A DNA stretch of 64,000 nt, taken from assembly GCA_963920525.1 (NCBI GenBank), contig OY986438.1, positions 134,788,671 through 134,852,670 on the forward strand, written 5' to 3'. Source of the DNA: Dichetophora obliterata (Eukaryota; Arthropoda; Insecta; Diptera; Sciomyzidae). Below are positions 32,571 through 45,020 of this stretch, in pieces (positions within the stretch are counted from its first letter, which is position 1; every line of letters begins with the position of its first letter). The notes below the pieces were generated by a model. The model was not told the DNA's origin, searched no databases, and saw nothing but the letters and a program-made list of their open reading frames with translations. The position numbers and the translations under genes are program-made.

Positions 32571-33136
32571 AAAAAGTATGGGAATGCTTTTAGGACTGAA
32601 GCTGTCTAAACTGTTAAATAAAATTGTGTGACAAAATTAGGAAAATTTGACACACATACTGGCGATTCCGTCAAAAGTATCCTGTTTTCAATTGAAAAAT
32701 GCAAAAATAAAAATTGAAGATAGAATTATGGTTTCTTTATTCGATTTGTCCCTAAAGTAAGTCAAAATCTACTGAGGCCACACGGTTGACGTCATGAAAT
32801 TGATTTATATGGATTTTGTGTGTGTTTCTTTGTGGTTACAGGAATGACACAAATTGATTTTCTTTTAATTTATCTCTCCATTTCTTGAACTTTTTCTTTT
32901 TTCCAATTTCTCTTTTTAATGTTTAGCTGTTTTAGATTTAAAAATGTTTTAACTTTTTTTGTCTCTTATTTCAAATTGCGTGTCTCTTGATTGATGGCGT
33001 ACTCAAGCAACTTTTTTCGCTGGTAATATGTTATATTTTTTTTTGTATGTATAACTGTTACAAATTTTCATACAAATTTAAAGAAAAATTAAAAGAATTT
33101 ACAAAATTAATTAATTACGTTGATTTTTCTATGATT
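32571..33136. other. AT-rich intron, no gene
   Basis: Nothing recognised; homopolymer T runs dominate. Confidence 0.45.
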
Positions 33137-33310
33137 TAAATACAAATTCTAAATGTTTGATAGTTTTAATCATTCTTGATTAAAGTTTTCTATATGAATT
33201 TGCTATTTATAATGTTCATCTTCAATGATTTATATACAAGTTCTAAATGTTTGATAGTTTAAATCATTCTTGACTTTAAATACAAGTTCTAGTTGTTTGA
33301 TAGCTTAAAA
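33137..33310 (+). repeat. Short tandem/dispersed repeat, three copies of ~47 bp
   Basis: The word AAATACAAATTCTAAATGTT followed by TGATAGTTTTAATCATTCTT occurs at 33138, again at 33232 with small changes, and partly at 33281. Confidence 0.75.
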
Positions 33311-33465
33311 TCGTTTATTGAGCTTTACGTCAGGTTAGAAGAACTAATTGCTCTAACGAATTTTTTCCGAAGAAATAACAACAACATTTTCAATATGAAA
33401 AGGAAAACACCACTAGCTGATTTTATTGCAATGTCAGCCCTGCTACAGGCTTCATCAGAAATCTT

Positions 33466-33531
33466 TGCGATGCCGGCGGGAATCGAACCCGGGCCGTGCT
33501 TGCCCGTGCAAGCTCATCTTAGCGCTCTACA
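33466..33531 (-). mobile_element. tRNA-derived SINE fragment
   Basis: The minus strand reads GTAGAGCGCTAAG, then GGTTCGATTCCCGCCGGC, a perfect B box in a tRNA-like T arm. The 5' third of a tRNA is missing, so it cannot be a tRNA gene. It is likely the head of a 5'-truncated SINE whose body continues to lower coordinates. Confidence 0.6.
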
Positions 33532-36500
33532 CTTTACTTTAATTAATTACTTTAGAAGTAGCTCTTTTCTTTACATACACTTTAATGTGATCGTCAAAGG
33601 AATGAAATAAAAATAAATGAAAAAATAAGCTCAAGCTCCACTGACGGTTACAAAATTCGTAAAAAATCTGGTAAGAGTTGCGTAACGGTAACTTGCTGTG
33701 AATACAGTACCAGTTATAAAAATAATTATATGTAATTATATAATAAAACTGGAAAGAATTGTTGTGGTAACCCATATTTGCATCCTAATTCAGTTCTTAG
33801 TTTTTTGGAACTCACGCAGAACTCTTATAAGAATAGTATCAAATATAAAAAAAACTAGTTACAGGAATGACAAAATCGCATCAGAGTAAACTAAAACGCT
33901 TTTCCGCACGTTTTTATCATTTATGTGCCAGCTACTTTAGTATGTTAAACTAAATTTAATTTAAGTTTTTCACTAATTGAATACACAATTGGTAACAGGA
34001 ATGACAACTTTTTATGGTTTATATATTATTAATAACACAAATAAGTCTAATTTTGCACTTGAGCTTCGCACTGAAAACCACTGGTGCATTTTTGAAACTT
34101 GAATATAAGTAGTGCAAAAAACCACACTGAGAGAGCGCTTAACCGATACTTCTTTCTTACGAAAAGGCGCAAAATTAAAAAAGTGGCAAAATCGAGGTAC
34201 AAAAAGTTTGTAGTGGCGAAATTGCTCATATGTATTACAATATTGAAATAAACTCTCAAATTTACATTCACATTGTGTTTTTACACAATTTGACATGTTT
34301 CTTGGTTCCCATTTCAATAGTCTTTATTTTGAACTTTTTTATTTTGCTAACATGTAAACAGCTGATTTTTTTAAAGCGGTCTGACACTTTAACCATTTTT
34401 ACCAGAAAAAATTTGTCTGACTTAAACTTTCTCTGAGAAAGGAATTTTTCTTCTCTTTTATACCCTTTGTTCTAGTACAAGAACTCTACTCCTTGTCCTA
34501 ATGCAGAACTGGTAAATTGAACTAAAACTTTAGAGTACAGGAACAGACCTTTTATAAGTATGCTATTAAAATGATATGAAATGATGTTATGATTTTAATA
34601 TGATTATAATGCAAAAACGATAATGTTCTCTTTGCCTCGCCATCAGCCCGAGTTAAGAAATCACATGGGAAATCTGCAAAACAGCTATTTTTTATGTAAT
34701 TTGACTATAGTTCTTTAAATGCTTTAATCTATTTCGATCATCAAAATTTTCAGTAACTTTTACATCACTTCTTTTACTGAAACTTCTCTTTAATGTTACC
34801 CAAAACGAGCGCTAACTGATAAGCCACCAAAAATAATAGCATAAAATTTTGACATAGATGTCAATTTGACATCGATGCCAAATACAGTGCTACTAAGTTA
34901 TAAAAAGATTTAGCCGCTTCTAGTGAAGAAAAGTGCTAAAAAAACGTAATAACTATTTTCTGTGTAATCAATCTGTTTCATTTCTTGCTATTTATATAAG
35001 TAAAGAAATTAAATTGAATGCCGATTTTACGCTTTGGAGTCAGTAGTTATAATGTAATTATAATGACGCTCGTAAATAATTTTGCAGAGAAAAGGACAAT
35101 CACAAAACACCTTGTCATAGAGTTCTCTCAGTTCTCACGCAGGAAACTATTGCTGCTGTAGCTGCTGCCATACAAGCAATCCTTTCCAGTATATTTTTAG
35201 TAACAATACCTAATTTATTTTAAAAGAAATGCTTAAAGAGAATTACAATCAGCTTATGCATTAAAAGGACAGGCAATCAATGTTCAAGAAAAGAAAAATT
35301 TTCAGTTATTTGTCTGTAACGTCTTAGCTGATTACGAAAAACGAATGCCATTTTTTAAATCTGCACAGTAAAAAATATGAGCATACATTTTATACTATTT
35401 GGTATACATATAAATCAAAACCAAAAATGTTTTAAAAGTTATACTATCAAATCTTATAAATTTTTCCAGACCATTTTTCTCGTCAGACCAATCGAAGCAA
35501 CTATATTTTTAAATTTCCCGATTTCGGTGAATTTTTTACTTTCGAACCAGAATATATTTTGATTTACATATGATATCCATATAAAATTACAATATTAAAT
35601 TATATTTGTTCTATTATTTTTATAATATTGAGTGGTATAAAATTTGTAAAATATTTGGAATAAAAAAAGTTTATACCACACAAATGTTATAAAAAAGATA
35701 AAATTTACCCTCAAATTTTTTACTGTGTGTAATTTTATAAACAGTACTGAATTTCATCTAGAATTCATTACTGTTTACCCTGCAACTTTTTCATTATTCC
35801 TGTGTGAAATTGATGAATTCAATGCTGATGATCCCTCTCGAGCAGTTTCTAGAATCGCCACTTCTCATTAAGAATTTTCATATTATAAAATTTTTTAAAA
35901 CCACTGCTAAAACATGACCCACCTGACAGCAGTGAGAGTTTTTCTAGAAGAGCTAAGTGTTTGCAGAAGATTTTGAAAATTATAGCAAGTTTAACTTGAA
36001 CCACATTTAATACTCTGGATAACTACGTTATTTTCAAATTTCATTTGCGCCACGATGTCAAATAATACATTTTTTTAAGCTACTTAAGTTAAAGCAGAAA
36101 ATAAGATTTGCTCAACTTAATGAATAACATATCCCAAGGGCGACATATAATGACCACTTCATCAAAACTTCGAGGATTATTTTTGCTGCATTATGTTTGT
36201 GCGCGAGTTCAAGTGTGTTAGGGTGTGTATGAATGTGAGTGTTTCCCTCCTGTGTATATATCATGTTGCTGCATAAAGAGTTGCCAACCGTGAAGACACA
36301 CCAACGACATACAACTATTACAGCTGGCTTGAATACAACTCCAAGGAAAACAATGTTGTGTCACGACATTAAGAAATACTTTTAAACTTCTTGAAAATAA
36401 GGCGAAAATGTGGCTTCAGGATATTTCTTTCTATATTATTTTCTTTTCCCTTTTCATGCAGTTGTTTGGCTGACTTTTTGGAGTGGTGTAGTAGCTGATA

Positions 36501-38212
36501 AACTTAAGCTTTGCCCAGCCAAAGTCTTGGAATGCTTTAGTTTTTGGCTCTATTTCAACTTTGGTTGCAATGTGAGCTCCAACAGAAACTGTTTATCGGG
36601 AGACACATTGTTAAAGCTTGTTAACGGAAACAAGAGGTTTTTCTCAACTAAATATTTAAGCTACTTTGTGGTGAAGGATATGAAATGCTTATGAAAGGAT
36701 TTAAAATAAGACAAACACAAAAGAACTCTTTTCAACTTGGGTTGACAAAGCTAAGCTCAATGTGATAATCAGCCCTTTTACACCAATAGTTAGCGAATAC
36801 TAAGTGTGAAATGAATGTAAAAATGTACATTGTCGCTTAATAGGGTCGTTCAATAAGTTTGTTTTTAGTTAATATAATTTATAACTAGATGACTGTTAAA
36901 GCCTAAGCTGTATGCATCACATAAAGAAGAATAGGAAATATCTTATTTATTTTTTTAATATTATTAAATTAACGTAAAAACTTTTATTTTCAAAATGTTT
37001 CTCTTAATAATATCTTATCAATAATAATATCTTATCAAGCCTACCTATCCTACTTCGCTAATTTCTATTTTTTAGCCTATAGCCTCAGGTAAAGGAACAC
37101 ATTTCAGATGTAACAAGTGTGATTGAATAAGCTTATAAACGTTTGTATACCAAATTATATAAAGCTTTTAACGACATATACACTATTATGATCTGAATAA
37201 AATTGACTGACAAGAAAAAGTCCTCCAACTGACTCGTCGCACACTGATGAGTCCACATTAGGGCTTTTTTCAATCCCGAAGAGTTTTGGCAAATTCCGTG
37301 ACTTCGGGATTTGAAATTCGTGATCCCGTTATCCCAAATTGTCAAAATTTTAAAAGAATGGCATGTAGTTGTATTAAAAGCAGGGACCATTAATAACTCT
37401 TTCTCTTAATTTCTGCGTTTTAGCAAAAAGAATTGTATATCATTTCCCTATTTTTTTTTAAAATAGAAATTCAAACGTAATTGTTATTAATACTAAATAT
37501 ATTTATAAAAATTTAAAAGTTTATAAGACAACACCAAGACGAAATCATAATAACTAATGCAGACAAGGGTTACAAAATAATTGTAATGTATAAAGAAAAA
37601 TATAAGGAAAAAATTCAACAATAATGGGAAGATATATTTGAATTCTGAAATCCCATTTCGTATTTTTAGGGGAAAAACTTTTTAGTTTTATGATTGAAAA
37701 AAATATCACCTTATTAAACCACATCGAAACAAAATTAAATTAGAAAATAACAATTAAACTATAATTTTTTTAATAAAAATCATAGCCTTACGGTGAATTA
37801 TTGAAGATATTTGCTAGATTTTTAAATATTTGAATTACATATATAATAAGTCAATAAAAAATTTATGATATTTTATATATCAGAAAAGTTCAACATTTAT
37901 TTCAGAAGGATAACAAAAAATATTTAAGCCTCCATTTGGCACATGGCTCTGGCCAGAACTTTTTCGATTTTAATTTAAGTATATTTTTAATGAAGCTAGC
38001 GACTTGAAATTTCAAGTAGATCCCCAAAATTTCATTGGCTGTCGTTCTATCCTACAAGCAGTATGAAAAATAAATAAATATCTTTGGGTTAGGAGCGGTA
38101 AAGTTTATATGCGCAAAAAGGAGGGTGATATTGCTATAGTTATTAACTCATTTGAAGATCTAAATAATATAACATAAGTCAGTAAATTTAATATATTCAA
38201 GTTAATATCAAT
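33532..38212. other. Long intronic stretch without recognised gene
   Basis: About 4.7 kb, mostly AT-rich. Reading frames of up to 100 codons here are biased by A/T runs and lack domains. A CCCGAAG...CTTCGGGAT inverted word near 37276-37310 resembles the reverse complement of one at 43700-43785. 36180-36320 is less AT-rich but shows no splice-flanked exon. Confidence 0.4.
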
Positions 38213-41200
38213 ATGGAACTTTTTAATCCTCAAGACAATTTATTCAATATTCCTTTTGCGCTCTGTAATAATGTTAATTTTAATGATATTTCATCTAACC
38301 CAATTAATCCTAATAGTTTTTATATACTTCATCAAAATATTAGAAGTTTAAGAAAAAATTTTGACAATTTCATATTGCATCTCGAGTCATTTATTCATAA
38401 GCCTGTCTTCATCTTTTTAACTGAAATTTGGATCTATGATTATGAAACTTCTTTATTTAATATTCCTGGATATAAAACTTATGCTAACTGTAATAACGAT
38501 TATGGTGCTGGAGGAGTAGTAGTTTTTGTAAAGGAGGAATATAAGTGTGATTTTTGTTTTTTTAATTTCAGAAGCTCTGATGTGGCAAGGATTAGCTGTT
38601 TAATTGATAATCAGAAATAATGTTTTCTTTGTATATACAGATTCCACGAAAATTTGAATAATGACGTGTTTTTGGGTGATTTGGATGTCCTTTTGTCTAA
38701 TGTTAAGTCAGATAATGTTGTATTGCTGGGTGATATTAACATAAACATTTTACAAAATTCATCGCTGGTTGATAAATATTTATTCTTGCTCTCTGCGTAC
38801 GGTCTGGAATCGTGCATAAATGAACCCACGCGAATAACACATAACTCTTCGACTTGCATTGATCACATTTTTGTGAAGATAAGTCAATCTAGTAATTTAT
38901 CTTTAAGCAGCTCTGTTTCGGACTTTCATTTTTCTGATTATTGTATGACGTGTTTACGTTTTGATAATGTGATTTTGCCAGAGAAAACGCATCCGCAGCT
39001 TAAAATTTCATTTAATAAAACTGATTTTGTTTCATTAAACAACAAACTAATGTTTGAACCTTGGTATAATGTTTATTGTGAGCCAAATCCATCAAACGCA
39101 TTTAATATGTTTTTAGATATTTTAACTGGTCACGTAAATTTATTTACAACTAAAGTGAACAAGTGTAACTCAAAGTTAAAAAAATTAAAACCCTGGATGT
39201 GTAGTGACTTATTGAAAAAAATTAAAAGTAAAAATAAACTTTTCAAAAAATGTTCCAAGAACCCTAATAACATGAATGTTAAATTTAGATACAAAGTTCT
39301 CTGCAAGGAAATTTCTATGGAAGTCTTAACATGTAAAACGAATTATTACGTTAATGAATTTAATAAAATAAGAGGAAATGTTAAAAAGGAATGGCAATTG
39401 GTAAACAATATTTTAAATAAGTCCACAAACAATAATAACAACAAAACTAATTTTGTAAATGTTGAAGGAACATCTTTATATGAGGATATTGACAAGGCTA
39501 ATGCCTTTAATAATTTTTTCGCTAGAATAGGCACGGATGTTTTTTCGAGCGAGGGAGTTAGCAGTTGTGTTTGTAAATGTTTAGATACTGAACCGTTATA
39601 TCCAAATAGCTTTTTTTTGAACCTATTTTGTACAATTTTGAGTTGTACAAAATTGTTATGTCTCTTAAAAACTCTAATTCATGTTCTGAGGGGTATTTTT
39701 CTAATGTTTTTATTAAGAAAATTGTATTAAACATTGTTGATGTAAAAGTACAAAACTTGGAATATTCCCTGATAGTCTTAAATATGCAGTAGTTATTCCA
39801 TTATTTAAAAAAGGTGATGCATCTGTTTTGAATAATTACAGACCCATCTCGTTGTTGCCGGTTTTTTCGAAAGTTCTTGAAAAAGCTGTGAAATCGAGAA
39901 TGCTTCAATTCTTAGCTAAAACCAAATTTTTAAACAATTGTCAGTATGGCTTCAGAGAGGGTTTATCCACCGAAGATGCACTTTTAAATTTTTGCACAAA
40001 TATTTACAGTGGTTTAAATAATAAAAAAGTCTGTGCTGCGCTCTTCGTAGACATCACAAAAGCCTTTGATACTGTCGATCATGTAATTTTACTCAATAAA
40101 ATTTGGTTTCAGAGGTTCTATATATTGCTGGTTTCAATCATATTTGTCAAATAGAAAGCAGAGAGTAAGAATAAATGGAGAGCTTAGTAGCTTTGTTAAT
40201 ATAAATATAGGTGTTCCACGGGGCTCTGTTCTGGGGCCTATTCTGTTTCTTGTTTACATTAACTCAATTTTTAGTCAGCCTTTTTTGAGTAAAACGATAG
40301 CTTTTGCTGACGATATGGCATGCACGTTCACCAGTGATTCTGCCTTAAGCGTACATTGTGATATAAGACACGACTTAGAACTATTTATTAAGACATTGGT
40401 TCTCATCTCACAAATTAGTTTTGAGTGATAAAACCAAAATTATGTACTTCAGTGTAGCGGGAATTGATTTAAATTTAGGAAATTTTACCTTTCATAGTGC
40501 AGGCTGTACAAAATACGTAATTAATAATGATATATGTACATTTTCGTGTCAGTCAAATACTTTTTATGATTCTAGAAATTGCTCGAAAAAATGTTTTTCT
40601 ATTGACTGCGTTAAGTTATTTAAATATCTCGGACTGCTACTGGATTGGAAAATGAACTGGGTTGATCATACAACCGCTCTTAAAAGATACCTTATGGGCG
40701 CTACCAGACATGTTTATCTTCTTAAATCGTTTTGCTCCTCTAAACTTCTAGTTTGCATTTATCATGGCATCTTCCACTCAAAACTAAAGTATGGCTTAGT
40801 CTGTTGTGGTGGAACCCATGCTAATAAAGTTAATCCTTTACTTATCGCACAAAAACACGTTATTCGTATTATCTGTAACAAAAACCGACTTGAAAGTAGC
40901 TTTCCTTTGTTCAAAAGCTTGAACATTTTACCTCTTAAACATTTCTATTACTTTAGAGTGCTACAAATATTTTTTATAAGATCCGGTTATTTATTGAGCA
41001 GAAATAATTCTAGCCACAATTTGAGAACTAATAGTCAAAACTTTGCAATCATTCCGCCACACTACTTAAATAATTTTTTCTCCTTCTTTACATGTACTGC
41101 TCCCAGAGTCTTTAACAGTTTACCATATAATGTCCGTTGTTTGCGTAACAAAAATGTGTTTTTTAAAGAAGTGAAGTCATGGCTTTTTAATAAAGATTTC

Positions 41201-41236
41201 AATTTAATTGACTCCCTTAACACTGTGTCCTTTTAA
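38213..41236 (+). pseudogene. LINE-C endonuclease-reverse transcriptase, multiply shifted
   Basis: About 1,000 codons, near the usual ORF2 length. Endonuclease: SFYILHQNIRSLRKN, FLTEIWI, an in-frame TAA at 38618, VVLLGDININILQNS, STCIDHIFVK, VSDFHFSDY. Linker: LKPWMCSDLLKKIKSKNKLF. RT: YAVVIPLFKKGDASVLNNYR, YGFREGLSTEDALLNF, FVDITKAFDTVDH, then after a shift IGVPRGSVLGPILFLVYINS and the catalytic AFADDMA. A third frame (40421-41236) holds the thumb and C-terminus (LGLLLDWKMNWVDHT, RVFNSLPYNVR). A short deletion occurs near 39745. The catalytic residues are kept but the frames are broken, so it is inactive yet not very old. Confidence 0.85.
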
Positions 41237-41525
41237 TTAAAATTAATTTGTTTTATAATTTAATTAATGTGTATTCTTCAGTATATTATTTTATCATATT
41301 GAGTTCTTTATTTCAATATTGTTGTAAGACCCCACTACCTTACTTTATTTTAAGCTATTTTGTTTAATGTTAAGTATCACAACTGCATTCGCCACTTGTT
41401 CAAATTGAACAACAGAATGTAGTATTTATTAATCAATTCTGTATGTAGTATTAAAAGTATTTTGAAAATTGTATACTCCTATAAACCTATTGATTGATAA
41501 ATAAATTATTATTGAATTGAATTGA
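38213..41525 (+). mobile_element. CR1-like LINE (LINE-C)
   Basis: A single large reading frame, broken in several places, runs endonuclease then reverse transcriptase with no RNase H. It is followed by about 280 bases of 3' UTR and an ATTGAATTGAATTGAA repeat tail. The palm tetrad is FADD, common in CR1-type elements. The left end begins near the ATG at 38213; upstream sequence is unrecognised, so the 5' end may be complete for ORF2 but lacks ORF1. No target duplication was resolved. Confidence 0.8.
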
Positions 41526-41859
41526 AAAACTAATGCAAGGATAATCATAAAGATTTTATAGTATACACATCGTATTCGTATTATATGGGTCTGGGTAGAG
41601 CCACATATATTTTGTATGAAAAATATTGCAATTTTAATACTTTGCTTTGCTTTTGATCTTTTTTTTGGAAATTTTTCATTTCAACTGTCATTTATTATCT
41701 TTGAATATGTATATTTATTTGGATTCTTACTATAAGGTCTGTTTCCGTACTCATTGCAAGTAATTTGTAGAGAAACTCTACATATTTTTCAAGTTCGAGA
41801 GACAAGAAGAGCAAACAAAATGTCACTCTCTATTATATTACAATTTCTAGGAAAAGTTT

Positions 41860-42402
41860 TTTTACTTGTCGTTGACAAGCTAAATGACAAGTAAGCGTTG
41901 AACGGAAAACACGTTGTTACAGTCCACCCTAAACAAGTGCGCGTGCGTGGTTTAACTGTCAAAATCGGCTCATGCACATACATTTTGTATGAAGCCTACC
42001 GAAACACGCACCGGACTACCGCAACATGAATCGAATTTCCAATTTTGACAGTGCGTTCGGATGTGAAGTTGGCTGCATAAAACTAAAGTATTAGAACAAA
42101 GAGCAATCAGCTGCTATTAATTAATTAATCTCAATTGCAAATGGAAGTATTTGCAATATTAATAGATTTTTATACAATACTAAAAGCTTCTTTAAGGTTT
42201 TTAAACCATCAGACTGAGCTAGTTCGAGAGCAGCAGTTTTTTCCGCAGCGCACTTGTTTAGGTTAAGCGTAAAATAAAATTGCCTGGCGCTTGGGAACGC
42301 AGCGCAACGCGCACTTGTTTAGGGTGCACTGTTAGTGCGAAAAAGCTTTTTTCTATTCGTTGACGAGATAGTTGACAAGTAAGCGTTGAATGGAAAAGAC
42401 GT
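41860..42402 (+). repeat. Direct repeat flanking the 41920 MITE
   Basis: 41862-41913 and 42348-42401 share CGTTGAC-AG-TA, TGACAAGTAAGCGTTGAA and GGAAAA-ACG. They are internal repeats of the piggyBac-like element's left region, separated by the MITE. Confidence 0.7.
41920..42331. mobile_element. PIF/Harbinger-type MITE 2 (412 bp)
   Basis: Inverted ends CAGTCCACCCTAAACAAGTG and CACTTGTTTAGGGTGCACTG match except for one base and extend into GCGCG. Direct TTA duplications lie at 41917-41919 and 42332-42334. No coding capacity. It sits inside piggyBac-like element 3, so it is younger. Confidence 0.78.
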
Positions 42403-42499
42403 ATAAAGACGCTTATAAAAACATTTTACGTGCCAAATATGTTTTAGTATTTAGTCGGTTAAAAATGAGTAATGGAATTGATTTAATTTATAATTCGCG

Positions 42500-42772
42500 A
42501 CATTAGCCAATGATATTGAGCGTGAAAGAGAAGCTGAGGAGGAAGGCGATGTAATAGATCCATTCACTGACAATGACGATGATAAAGATTTGGACTATGT
42601 GCCAAACGTAGATGATGCATCCGTTATTGAGGACGAAGTGGTAATTGAACAAGATGATATATTTGAAATATTTCCTATGCATGCTATAAAACACATTGGC
42701 TCTCCCACACATCGAACAGCGAATGTACAACCTTCACATCAACAAACAATTCAGTACTCATTTATCCTTTGA
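42500..42772 (+). pseudogene. piggyBac N-terminal acidic region remnant
   Basis: The frame ANDIEREREAEEEGDVIDPF, then DNDDDKDLDYVPNV, resembles the acidic N-terminus of piggyBac-type transposases with their D-P-F/DYVP signature. It ends at a stop near 42770, and no catalytic domain follows. A possible start (ATGAGTAATGG) at 42464 is in a different frame. Confidence 0.55.
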
Positions 42773-43200
42773 ATCCTTTTTCGGTAGACAAATAAATTTA
42801 AGTGTTCAATTTCGATTAAAATTACATTTACCGTTGATGTCATTTTGACATGACTTCATCTCATTTGACTCGTTTTCGTTTTTTTCACTTCAGATTACAC
42901 CAGAAGTAGTGATTGGCATTACCGATACTAGTACATTCGAAGAAAAGTTGCAAAATTTGTGCACAAGGGAATGATCAAATAATAAAAAATTATTTTTTTA
43001 ACATTCCAAAAATTTTTCTTCAATATTTTGGCCTGCACAAGTAGTTCCACACATGCGAAAACAACCAACAACAAAAAAAAAATGGGAAATATATAACTAC
43101 ATTATATATAAATATGCCTCAGTTCATCACCAAAAACTCAATATTTACGTGTAAATGCTTGAAAATTTATGTGGGTCTGGCCAGACCCATGAGGTACGAA

Positions 43201-43322
43201 TGTGCCAAACGGAGGGTTAAAAATATCAAAAAATATTAAATATATATTAAAAACATGTGCCAAACATGTGCCAAACGGAGGGTTAAAAATATCAAAAAAT
43301 ATTTAATATATATTATAAACAT
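43201..43322 (+). repeat. Tandem duplication covering a piggyBac tip and flank
   Basis: GTGCCAAACGGAGGGTTAA plus AAATATCAAAAAATATT-AAT occurs at 43202 and again about 66 bases later, with an extra GTGCCAAACAT between. The copied unit includes the transposon end and the TTAA, so it arose after insertion. Confidence 0.8.
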
Positions 43323-43896
43323 AAAAATATAAGCGTAAATAAATTAAACAAAACAAACAACACAATATTATGTTTAAAAAAATTGAAAAAAAAGTTCTTA
43401 TTAAAATAAATTTAGTAACCTATTAGTAAAAAGTATGATGTGAATAAAATATTATTTTTATAGTAAAACAACTACAGTATAGCAAAAAGCAATTGCTACT
43501 GAAAAATGCCATGAAAGTTTAACAGCTTAGTAAACAGAGTCTTTTAAGATCACACATAAATTTAATTAAAAAAATAGACTTTCAAAGTGTATAGAGAAAT
43601 GAAAAAAGAAAAGTGTGATTTCGATAATAAAAAAATCATCGTCTACATTGCAGTTGCATTTATAGTTGCTGAAAACTTTTATATTTTAATGTAAATAAAA
43701 TCCCGGGACTTCGGGCTTGGAATTCCGGGATTCAGGGACAAAAAATTGGTTCGGGATTACGGGATTGAAAGACCAAGTCCCCATCTAATAATTAAACAAA
43801 AAGGGAATAATAAACCGATCGTCATGAAATGTCGTTCCGTAGTGCATTTCAGCTTAAAACTAGTAAGGAATTATCTTCTACTGGGCCGAAGTTAAA
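43323..43896. other. AT-rich intronic sequence
   Basis: Contains a CGGGACTTCGGGCTTGGAAT / CGGGATTACGGGATTGAA stretch at 43703-43775. No gene. Confidence 0.4.
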
Positions 43897-44577
43897 ATAC
43901 CCCCACGGCCGAATTAGAGCATATATAAAGTCTTAAGCAAACTGTTAAATATATTTAAAGAGATTTTTCCGTTTTGGTTAAGACACTTTGTATGGGAGAT
44001 AGGCGTGGTTTTCATCCAATTTTTACAAATTTAATACTCAAAATATATATTCAATATTTAAGACACTGTGCGAAATTTGAAGTCATTAAATTGATTTTTG
44101 TGGAATTTAAAGAGATTTTCCCGTTTCGGTTAAGTCACTTTGTATGGGAGGTAGGTGTGGTTTTCATCTGATTTTTACAAATTTAATATTTAAAATAAAT
44201 ATTCAATATTTAAGACACTGTGCGAAATTTCAAGTCATTAAATTGATTTTTGTGAAATTTAAAGAGATCTTACCATTTTGGTTAAGTCACTTTGTATCAG
44301 AGATAAGCGTGGTTTTCATCCGACTTTGCTCATATTCGAACTTGACCTCCATTTTTGTATAAAAAGCTTATATTTTGAATTTTGTTATGATAGCTCAAAA
44401 GTTACGGCTGCTATCGTGGACACAGACGGACAGACGGACATGGCTAAATCGACTCAGGAGGTGATGCTGATCAGGAATATATATACTTTTCTATACCGGC
44501 CACGCCTCCTTATCGGCGTTACAAACGGAGTGACAAAATTAATATACCCCCATTACGTTTTTTAAACGTGGGGGTAT
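43897..44577 (+). mobile_element. Non-autonomous element with 151-bp internal tandem repeats
   Basis: Perfect 11-bp inverted ends ATACCCCCACG (43897) and CGTGGGGGTAT (44567-44577). The right end also forms a local hairpin with TATACCCCCATTACG at 44544. Inside are two full and one partial unit of about 151 bases, starting AAAGAGAT at 43957, 44108 and 44260, each with a GTAGGCGTGGTTTTCATC-type core. The distal part carries GACGGACAGACGGACATGGC and ends ATATACCCCCATT. A similar distal end is common in fly repeats from memory; the superfamily is uncertain. Confidence 0.68.
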
Positions 44578-45020
44578 AATAATCAGTTTTGAACAACTCT
44601 TACATCTAAAAACAGGGTGGTTAAAACTGAAAAAATTTTAAATTTTTACAAAAGTTTAAGTAATTTTTTCAAACCTTATGCTCAACTTTGTAAACTAAAT
44701 TTTTATTGTTTCTAAAAGAACAGTCAGTTTTCTTTTAAACTGTTTTTAAATCAAGCTATTTTATATCTTAGAAGTAAAGATATAAGGTAACTCGTATACG
44801 CCTAAAACATTTTTTTTGAAGCGACCCCGAAAAAAAAAGAAAAAAAAATTTTTTTTTGTTGTGTTTAATAACGGGCCATTCACATATATTTTTGCCAATT
44901 TTTTTCTAGATGGTGAGGCGCCCACTCTTGGCGAAATCTGATGGAATGAGCCTGCATTCTTTTAAAAAACATCATTCTCTTTGTTTCTGAGTTTAAGCCT
45001 AAACACAGGTCTAGAAGGAC
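44578..45020. other. Sequence upstream of LINE-D
   Basis: AT-rich with A runs. It may include LINE-D 5' UTR or the end of its ORF1, but no reading frame supports that. Confidence 0.35.

Larger units (their letters stand above)
41553..43220. mobile_element. piggyBac-like element 3, degraded
   Basis: The right end reads outward to CCAAACGGAGGG followed by TTAA (43217-43220), i.e. TTAACCCTCCGTTTGGCAC inverted. Inside it is a palindrome TGGGTCTGGCCAGACCCA. The left side near 41565-41610 has the inverse counterpart (ACATCGTATTCGTA, TATGGGTCTGGG), but its outermost bases are worn. The interior has an acidic N-terminal transposase remnant and a Harbinger MITE. The left boundary is approximate. Confidence 0.68.

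Noticed and set aside
33466..33531. Functional tRNA gene
   Set aside because: The B box is perfect but the 5' third of a tRNA is absent and no acceptor stem can form.
34012..34317. Minus-strand 101-codon frame
   Set aside because: No domain, and Cys/Phe richness is consistent with chance reading of this AT-rich stretch. No splice-supported neighbours.
37255..43790. CGGGAT-rich words at about 37280 and 43700-43785 as two ends of one large element
   Set aside because: The words are in inverse orientation and look like transposon termini, but no matching target duplication was found. The similarity covers only about 25 bases, so I did not call an element.
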